13,060 bases of DNA, taken from JADDRA01 sp035553895 (GTDB taxonomy: Bacteria > Actinomycetota > Acidimicrobiia > Acidimicrobiales > CADCSY01). Numbering within the stretch: position 1 is the stretch's first letter; each line of letters begins with the position of its first letter. Of this stretch, positions 8,076 to 13,060 are shown piece by piece. The stretch lies in NCBI GenBank assembly GCA_035553895.1, contig DATMJI010000067.1, positions 1 through 13,060 of the forward strand, read 5' to 3'. Position numbers and translations under genes: made by a program. Below the pieces are notes generated by a model that did no database searches, was not told the origin of the DNA, and saw nothing but the letters and a program-made list of their open reading frames with translations.

Positions 8076-8096
8076 AAACTTTCCGGAACTTTTCAG
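8076..8096. promoter_or_regulatory. A/T-rich island with tandem 10-bp repeat and TTCCGGAA palindrome
   Basis: AACTTTCCGG (8077-8086) is followed directly by AACTTTTCAG (8087-8096), with 8 of 10 positions matching. The same stretch contains the 8-bp palindrome TTCCGGAA (8081-8088), flanked by AAA and TTT at symmetric positions (8076-8078, 8091-8093). It sits between the Cys-rich gene and the TPR gene, 34 bp before the ATG chosen for the latter, in DNA much richer in A/T than its surroundings. It may be an operator or promoter element. No firm -10/-35 pair is seen. Confidence 0.35.
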
Positions 8097-8129
8097 TATC
8101 AGCGCCGCCGGACCGTGCTCCCCAGGAGT

Positions 8130-9107
8130 ATGGACAAGCTGGGTTTTGGCGAGCGGGCCCGGGAACCCGATCGGACACCGCCCCATCTCCGCCTCGGCCT
8201 GGCGCTCATCGAAGCCGACCGGCCTGAAGAGGCGAGGCTGGCCCTCCAGGGGGCGTCGGCCGTGGCCCTGCGGGGCCACGGCCCCACCAGCGATCCCCTC
8301 TACCACTGGGCCCTGGCCTGCTCGTCGTGGCTGGTCGGGCGCTGGGACGAGGCGCTGATCGAGGTCGAACAGGGCCTGGCGGCGGCCGAGTCGCGGGCCA
8401 TGACCGTCCACGGCGCCCCCATGGCCGGGGTGGGCATCATGGTGGCCGTCCACCGCGACGACCTGGCCGGTGGCTGGCGCCTGCTGGAGCGGGTACAGCA
8501 GCGCTTCGCCGCCCGGTCGGTGTCCGACCTGTGGTTCCGGGGAGCCGAGGCCCTGCTGGTGGAGGCCGAGGGCCGACCCCAGGTCGCCCTGGATCTGCTG
8601 GCCGACGCCTGGGATCAGGCCCGGCCCTTTACCCATGCCAGCGCCGACCGGGTGTTCGGGCCCGCCCTGGTGCGCCTGGCCCTGCGGTCCCCCGACTGCG
8701 AGCTGGCCCGGTCGGTCGCCGACGAGGTGGCGATCCGGGCCCAGGAGCTGGCCGGAGCCGGGCCCCGGGGCGCGGCGCTGCGCTGTCTGGGCATGTTCGA
8801 CGAAGACGCCGCCCTCTTAGAGGAGGCGGTGGCCACCTTGCGCCCGGCCGGTCGCCCCTTCGAGTTCGCCGGCGCCTGCGAACAGGCATCGGCGTGGCTC
8901 GCTCGGGCCGGGGCCCGGCAGCGCTCCCAGTCGCTCTTCGCCCACGCCCTCACCGCCTACCGCTCGCTGGGGGCGGCCCGGGACATCGAGCGGATGCTGG
9001 CCGGCCGGGCCCGGTGGGGAGAGGCGATCCCCTTGGCCCACCACCGCCGGGCCGAGAGGCAACCGGCCGTGGCCGCCCGGACACGGCTGCAACCCAGCGC
9101 CTGGTAG
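8130..9107 (+). CDS. TPR-repeat protein resembling the sensor region of LAL/MalT-type regulators, without ATPase or HTH
   Basis: This 325-residue all-helical protein matches the TPR-like region that sits between the ATPase and the LuxR-type HTH in LAL regulators. Repeat-like segments include LRLGLALIEADRPEEARLAL near 20-39, YHWALACSSWLVGRWDEALI near 58-77, and a last one, QSLFAHALTAYRSLGAARDI near 267-286. In LAL proteins a linker and then the HTH would follow this last repeat. Here the protein ends within about 40 residues with no HTH, and there is no Walker A in front. The frame is intact, with strong G/C-ending codons, so it is not obviously decayed. ATG 8130 has AGGAG only 1 nt upstream; GTG 8115 is an alternative. 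The ATPase gene follows after 15 bp, so the two are probably cotranscribed. It may be a sensor or scaffold partner of that ATPase, or a truncated remnant of a full regulator. Confidence 0.7.
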   Translation: MDKLGFGERAREPDRTPPHLRLGLALIEADRPEEARLALQGASAVALRGHGPTSDPLYHWALACSSWLVGRWDEALIEVEQGLAAAESRAMTVHGAPMAGVGIMVAVHRDDLAGGWRLLERVQQRFAARSVSDLWFRGAEALLVEAEGRPQVALDLLADAWDQARPFTHASADRVFGPALVRLALRSPDCELARSVADEVAIRAQELAGAGPRGAALRCLGMFDEDAALLEEAVATLRPAGRPFEFAGACEQASAWLARAGARQRSQSLFAHALTAYRSLGAARDIERMLAGRARWGEAIPLAHHRRAERQPAVAARTRLQPSAW

Positions 9108-9122
9108 CCCGGCTCGACGACC

Positions 9123-10226
9123 GTGAACCGCCACAGAACCACGTCCCCCTTCCCCTCCCAGGGCCCGCTGGCGCCCGACCAGGTCACCGGGCGCGACGAC
9201 CTGGTCGCCCTCGTGGCCAAGCACCTGGCCGAGCGCCGACCGGTGGCCGTGGTCGGACCCCGCGGCTACGGCAAGACCAGCCTGTTGCGGCGGGTCCAGC
9301 GCGACCTCGACGACGCCGGCATCGCCCCGGTGTGGATCGACCTCTACGCCTTGACCTCGATGATCGATCTGGCCGCGCGCATCGACGAGGGCCTGGTCGG
9401 CATCCGGGGGGCGCTCGGGCCGGTGGTCGAGCGCATGGCCGCCGGTGCCTTCCTGCGCCTGGGCGGGGTCGCCCTCGAGCAGCGCCGGGCCGGGCGCCGG
9501 CGCCCGGATCCGGCCCGCACGGTGGCGTCCCAGCTCACGGTCCTGGCCCGGGCCGGCAGCGAGGACCCCGTGGCGGTGGTCCTCGACGAGATGGCCTACC
9601 TCGAGCGGGTCGAGGGGGCGCCGGCCCTGGTCCGCCACGGCCTGGGCGACCAGCGCCGGGAGCTGGCCGTGGCCGTGACCGCCACCCACGCCTGCGACGT
9701 GCGGGTCCTCTTCGGCGACCCGGGCGGGGCCGGGGGCGAGGCGGTCGAGGTCATCGAGGTGGCGGCGCTGGCGCCGGAGGTGGTGATCGAGCTGGTGGTC
9801 GAGGGCTTCGACCGCAGCGGCCGCCGGCCCGGGCCCCTCCCCGAGCGGGTCGCCGAGCTCGCCGGCGGCCACCCCCGGCGCACCATGCAGCTGGCGGACG
9901 CGGCGTGGCGCCGCACCCCGCCCGGCGGGCAGGCCACGGCCCAGACATGGGACGACACCGTCGAGTCGACCCGGCGGGCGGTGGCCGGCGACCTCGAGTG
10001 GCTCTACAGCACCCTGAGCCCCGGCCAGCAGAAGGTCCTGCGGTCGCTGGCCCACCACGGCACCGTCTACGGCACGGGGGCCCGGCTCCACGACCTGGCC
10101 AAAGGCACGGCCACCGAGGCCCGCCGGGCCCTGGAGGCCCAGGGCCACCTGGTGCGCAGGGGGACGGGGTGCAGCCTGGTCGATCCCCTCTTCGCCGACT
10201 GGATCCGCCAGCGCTTCCCCCTCTGA
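9123..10226 (+). CDS. STAND-like AAA ATPase with C-terminal winged helix
   Basis: This 367-residue cytosolic ATPase is of the type of predicted P-loop ATPases related to the archaeal ATPase family. After GRDDLVALVAKHL (23-35), the usual lead-in to the P-loop, comes Walker A GPRGYGKT at 45-52 and Walker B VAVVLDE at 150-156 with the catalytic acid Glu156. VTATHA at 185-190 is placed like a sensor-1 strand. Residues about 295-367 look like a winged helix (SPGQQKVLRSLAHHG, then ATEARRALEAQGHLVRR), and the end, VDPLFADWIRQRF, is characteristic of this ATPase group. It starts with GTG at 9123, has no clear ribosome-binding site, and lies 15 bp behind the TPR gene. Such proteins act as nucleotide-dependent switches. 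Here the winged helix could bind DNA or only pack on the ATPase. The target is unknown. Confidence 0.8.
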   Translation: MNRHRTTSPFPSQGPLAPDQVTGRDDLVALVAKHLAERRPVAVVGPRGYGKTSLLRRVQRDLDDAGIAPVWIDLYALTSMIDLAARIDEGLVGIRGALGPVVERMAAGAFLRLGGVALEQRRAGRRRPDPARTVASQLTVLARAGSEDPVAVVLDEMAYLERVEGAPALVRHGLGDQRRELAVAVTATHACDVRVLFGDPGGAGGEAVEVIEVAALAPEVVIELVVEGFDRSGRRPGPLPERVAELAGGHPRRTMQLADAAWRRTPPGGQATAQTWDDTVESTRRAVAGDLEWLYSTLSPGQQKVLRSLAHHGTVYGTGARLHDLAKGTATEARRALEAQGHLVRRGTGCSLVDPLFADWIRQRFPL

Positions 10227-10238
10227 CCCGAGCGTGGT

Positions 10239-10260
10239 GGCCGCCACGGCATCGGCGGCC
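10239..10260 (+). terminator. GC hairpin after the ATPase gene, candidate terminator
   Basis: GGCCGCC (10239-10245) and GGCGGCC (10254-10260) form a perfect 7-bp stem with an 8-nt loop, starting 12 bases after the ATPase stop. No T-run follows, which is common in high-GC actinobacteria but weakens the call. It separates the ATPase operon from the transporter promoter. Confidence 0.35.
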
Positions 10261-10282
10261 GGCGGCCGGCGCCGAGGTATCC

Positions 10283-10312
10283 CTGAAATGGTCGCCAGCC
10301 CCGGGCTAGGGT
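10283..10312 (+). promoter_or_regulatory. candidate promoter of the ABC importer operon
   Basis: CTGAAA (10283-10288) as a -35 box and TAGGGT (10307-10312) as a -10 box are separated by 18 bp. The -35 matches the sigma-70-type consensus at 4 of 6 positions, and TAGGGT is a -10 form I would accept in high-GC actinobacteria. Transcription from here would give a leader of about 33 nt before the lipoprotein ATG. Confidence 0.35.
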
Positions 10313-10351
10313 CGCGCCGGCCGGATCTGGCGCACATCGAAGGGCCCGAGC

Positions 10352-12046
10352 ATGGGAGGAAGCGGACGGACGGTTGCCGCCCGGCGCCCCAGAGACGCGG
10401 CGCTGGTGGTCGTCCTCCTGGCGGTGGCGGCCGGCGCCTGCAGCCGCTCACCGGCGGTCGTGGGGATCGACGACACGCTGGGCCCGCCGGCCGCCGGGGG
10501 GCAGGTCACCTTCGCCGCCGAGCAGGAGCCCACCGGCTGGAATAACGCCACCGCCACCGACGCCTCCCTGGCGACCGGGCTCCTCGTGGACAATGTCTAC
10601 CCCAGCGCCTTCGTGCAGACGCCCGAGCTGGAACTGGTCATGAACGAGGACCTCCTGGTCAGCGCCGAGCAGGTGAGCGACCAGCCCCAGGTGGTGGAGT
10701 ACCGCATCCGCGACGACGCCACCTGGTCGGATGGGACGCCGATCACCGCCGCCGACTTCGCCTACGCCTGGCGCCAGCAGAACGGGTCCGATCCGGCCAC
10801 CGACGTGGCCTCGACCCTCGGCTACGACCGCATCGCCTCGGTGGAGGGATCCGAGGAGGACAAGGTGGTCACCGTCACCTTCGCCCAGCCCTACGGCGAG
10901 TGGCGGTCGCTGTTCGCCCAGCTCCTGGCCGCCCACGTGATGGAGGCGCTGCCCGGCGGTTGGAACGACGGCCTGGACGGTGCCAACCTGCCACCCTTCT
11001 CGGGCGGCCCGTTCGCCCTGGCCGACTACGTCCCGGGCGAGAGCGTGCGCCTGGTGCGCAACCAGGCGTGGTGGGGCGAGCCGCCGCTGCTCGACGCCGT
11101 GGTGGTCCGCTTCGGGATCGAGGCCGGCGCCCTGCCCCAGGCCATGGCCAACGGGGAGATTGACGTGGCGTCGCCCAGCCCCCAGATCGACCTGGTGCGC
11201 CGCTTCGCCGAACTGGCCCCCGAGATCACCAGCCTGACCGACTTCGGCCTGTCCTACGAGCACCTCGACCTCAACGTGGACAACCCCTTCCTGGCCATGC
11301 CCGAGGTGCGGGAGGCGATCGCCCTCGGCCTGGACCGCAGCGCCCTGGTGGAGGCCACCATCGCCCAGGTGGACGAGCGGGCCGAGCGGCTCGACAACCG
11401 GATCTGGCTCACCGGCCAGCCGGCCTACGAGGCCCACGGCGAGCGCTACGCCGACGGCGACGTCGCCGGGGCCCGGCGCCTGCTCGAGGAGGCCGGCTTC
11501 GTCGAGGGCGACGGCGGCGTGTACCACCGGGACGGGGAGCCGCTGGCGCTGCGGATCTCCACCACCGGCGGGGACCGCCTCCGGGAGAGCACCCAGCTGG
11601 TCATCGTCGAGCAGCTGGCCGACGTGGGCATCGACGTCACCGTCGACAACCGCGACGGCTTGGCGGTGTTCGAGAAGTTCTTTCCCTCCTCGGGTGACCC
11701 GGCCGACCGCGACTTCGACCTTGCCCTCTTCGCCTGGTCGGGGAGCCCCTTCCCGAGCGATGCCGCCCCCCTCTACGCCGAGGGATCGGGCCAGAACCTG
11801 ATGGGCTACGCCAACCCCGAGGTCGACGCCCTCTTCGCCGAGGCCCTGGCGGAGACCGACAGCGACGCCCGCGACGCCCTCTACAACCGCATCGACGAGG
11901 TGTTGTGGGACGACCTGCCGACCATCCCCCTCTACACCAAGCCGATCCTGCTGGCCGCCCGGTCCTCGGTCGCCAGCGTGATGGCCAACCCCACCAGCCG
12001 GGGCCCGCTGTGGAACGCCGAGGAATGGGGCTTGCGGGAAGGGTGA
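10352..12046 (+). CDS. family-5 solute-binding lipoprotein of a peptide/nickel-type ABC importer
   Basis: This 564-residue extracytoplasmic protein should capture a peptide or similar solute and deliver it to the permease encoded downstream. The N-terminus is a lipoprotein signal: Arg residues at 6, 11, 12 and 14, a hydrophobic stretch at 16-27, then AGAC with the likely lipidated Cys30. Ala rather than Leu at -3 makes the lipobox slightly unusual. The SBP_bac_5 fold is shown by YRIRDDATWSDGTPITAADF (117-136), SGGPFALADYVPGESVRLVRN (217-237), VREAIALGLDR (319-329) and the closing DDLPTIPLY (520-528). Its length fits the family. The start is ATG 10352, with GAAGGG about 9 nt upstream. The 25-bp gap to the permease indicates one operon. 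The ligand cannot be read from the sequence; similar lipoproteins also serve in roles other than uptake. Confidence 0.9.
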   Translation: MGGSGRTVAARRPRDAALVVVLLAVAAGACSRSPAVVGIDDTLGPPAAGGQVTFAAEQEPTGWNNATATDASLATGLLVDNVYPSAFVQTPELELVMNEDLLVSAEQVSDQPQVVEYRIRDDATWSDGTPITAADFAYAWRQQNGSDPATDVASTLGYDRIASVEGSEEDKVVTVTFAQPYGEWRSLFAQLLAAHVMEALPGGWNDGLDGANLPPFSGGPFALADYVPGESVRLVRNQAWWGEPPLLDAVVVRFGIEAGALPQAMANGEIDVASPSPQIDLVRRFAELAPEITSLTDFGLSYEHLDLNVDNPFLAMPEVREAIALGLDRSALVEATIAQVDERAERLDNRIWLTGQPAYEAHGERYADGDVAGARRLLEEAGFVEGDGGVYHRDGEPLALRISTTGGDRLRESTQLVIVEQLADVGIDVTVDNRDGLAVFEKFFPSSGDPADRDFDLALFAWSGSPFPSDAAPLYAEGSGQNLMGYANPEVDALFAEALAETDSDARDALYNRIDEVLWDDLPTIPLYTKPILLAARSSVASVMANPTSRGPLWNAEEWGLREG

Positions 12047-12071
12047 CGGGCCCGCCAGGGGGCCGTCCGCG

Positions 12072-13052
12072 GTGATCGCCGTGGTCGGGCGCCGGGCGGC
12101 CACGGCGGTGCTGGTGCTGGTGCTCACCTCGGTGCTGGTGCACGGGCTGGTCAGCGCCCAGGGCGATCCCCTGGCCAGCCTGCGCCAGCGCGACCCCCCG
12201 GTGGCGGCCGAGGTCATCGAGCAACGCCGCCGGGAGCTGGGCCTGGACCGCCCCGCCCCCGAGCGCTACCTGGCGTGGCTGGGCAGTGCCCTCCAGGGCG
12301 ACCTCGGCGAGGACCTGCAGGGCCGGCCGGTGGCCCCCCGGGTGGGGCGCCACCTGCTGGTCACCCTGCGCCTGGTGGTGGCGGCGGTCACCCTGGCCCT
12401 AGTGGCGGCAGTGGTGGCGGGGACCTACAGCGCCGCCCGCCAGCACTCGGTGGCTGACCACCTGATCACTGTCGCCTCCTTCGTGATGCTGTCGACCCCG
12501 GCGTTCTGGCTGGCCACGCTGCTCAAGGAGCACGTGGCCCTGCCCGTCAACCGGGCCCTCGGGTTCCCGGCCATCTCCACCGTGGGCTCCCAGACGCCGA
12601 ACCTGGCCGGGGGCTGGTGGACCGGCCTGGCCGACCAGCTGGGCCACCTCGTCCTGCCGGCGCTGGCCCTGGCCCTGGTGCTGTTCGCCTCCTGGAGCCG
12701 CTTCCAGCGTTCGGCCGTGCTCGACGTGCTGGCCGCCGACCACGTGCGCCTGGCCCGGGCCACCGGCACCGGGGGGCGCCGGGTGCTGGTCCACCACGTC
12801 GTGCGCAACTCGCTGGCGCCGTTGACCTCGGTGGTGGCCGTGGACCTCTCGGTGGTGGTGGGCGGTGCCGTCCTCGTCGAGAAGGTCTTCGCCTGGCGGG
12901 GCATGGGCACGCTGCTGGTCGAGGGGGTGAGCGGGCGCGACCCCAACCTCGTCCTCGGCTGGCTCATGGTCTCGGGGGTGGTGGTGGTGGCTGCCAGCCT
13001 GGTCGCTGATGTCCTCTATGCGGTGATCGATCCCCGGGTCCGCCGTGGGTGA
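12072..13052 (+). CDS. DppB/OppB-type ABC transporter permease
   Basis: This 326-residue permease should form half of the membrane channel of the peptide/nickel-type importer. Hydrophobic segments lie at about 7-27, 97-117, 130-150, 190-208, 250-270 and 296-318, which fits the usual six helices. The long loop between helices 1 and 2 (about 30-95), with LGLDRPAPERYLAWLGSALQ and GDLGEDLQ, is typical of the DppB branch. The EAA-like coupling loop that contacts the ATPase is ADHVRLARATGTGGRRVL (222-239), followed by HHVVRNSLAP, and the family-typical EKVFAWRGMGTLL is at 270-282. The start is GTG 12072; AGGGGG lies about 11 nt before it. It follows the binding-protein gene by 25 bp, and its stop overlaps a GTG that probably starts the partner permease. 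Confidence 0.92.
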   Translation: MIAVVGRRAATAVLVLVLTSVLVHGLVSAQGDPLASLRQRDPPVAAEVIEQRRRELGLDRPAPERYLAWLGSALQGDLGEDLQGRPVAPRVGRHLLVTLRLVVAAVTLALVAAVVAGTYSAARQHSVADHLITVASFVMLSTPAFWLATLLKEHVALPVNRALGFPAISTVGSQTPNLAGGWWTGLADQLGHLVLPALALALVLFASWSRFQRSAVLDVLAADHVRLARATGTGGRRVLVHHVVRNSLAPLTSVVAVDLSVVVGGAVLVEKVFAWRGMGTLLVEGVSGRDPNLVLGWLMVSGVVVVAASLVADVLYAVIDPRVRRG

Positions 13053-13060
13053 GCGGGCGC
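13049..13060 (+). CDS. probable start of second permease gene (partial, 4 codons)
   Basis: The permease stop TGA (13050-13052) overlaps a GTG at 13049-13051 in the GTGA arrangement typical of translationally coupled genes. Only four codons (V-S-G-R) lie in the window. In this importer class the next gene is normally the DppC-type permease, so that is the expected product. This rests on position alone. Confidence 0.4.

Noticed and set aside
8327..10309. A 660-codon plus-strand frame overlapping the TPR and ATPase genes
   Set aside because: It is a Gly/Pro/Arg-rich shadow frame; both overlapped genes have recognisable motifs and proper codon bias in their own frames.
10448..12217. A 589-codon minus-strand frame opposite the solute-binding protein
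   Set aside because: It has low-complexity Gly/Val/His composition and no motif, and lies antisense to a well-supported family-5 binding protein.

Overview
The window is a very GC-rich stretch with strong G/C third-position bias, frequent GTG starts and weak Shine-Dalgarno sites. Together with a DUF4012 protein, a LAL-type (MalT-like) TPR protein and a fused Wzz/BY-kinase, this points to a high-GC actinomycete, most likely of the Acidimicrobiia type. The phylum is fairly safe; the class is inference. No rRNA, tRNA, CRISPR array, IS element or integrase is visible.

Region 1 (1-7451) looks like the edge of an exopolysaccharide locus. On the minus strand is one long chain joining a NanM-type putative sugar O-methyltransferase to a GT4 glycosyltransferase, possibly followed by a further minus-strand gene at the window edge. 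Divergent to it, across a 314-bp intergenic region with a perfect 11-bp inverted repeat, is a 952-residue membrane protein. It combines a degenerate WecA/MraY-like polytopic domain with an extracytoplasmic DUF4012 domain. Converging on that gene, with 1 bp between stop codons, is a Wzz-BY-kinase fusion (polysaccharide co-polymerase and tyrosine autokinase) with a Tyr-Gly-rich tail. Together these suggest sugar decoration, chain-length control and surface display of a polysaccharide.

Region 2 (7534-10226) holds three plus-strand genes: a small Cys-rich protein with a C-terminal coiled coil, a TPR-only protein resembling the sensor part of LAL regulators without ATPase or HTH, and, 15 bp later, a STAND-like AAA ATPase with a C-terminal winged helix. 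The last two together carry the part types of one LAL regulator, split over two chains. A short A/T-rich island with a tandem 10-bp repeat and a TTCCGGAA palindrome precedes the TPR gene. This is the most intriguing part of the window.

Region 3 (10227-13060) begins with a candidate hairpin and promoter, then a family-5 solute-binding lipoprotein and a DppB/OppB-type permease. A 4-base overlap at the window end probably starts the second permease. This is a standard oligopeptide/nickel-type ABC importer operon that continues past the window.
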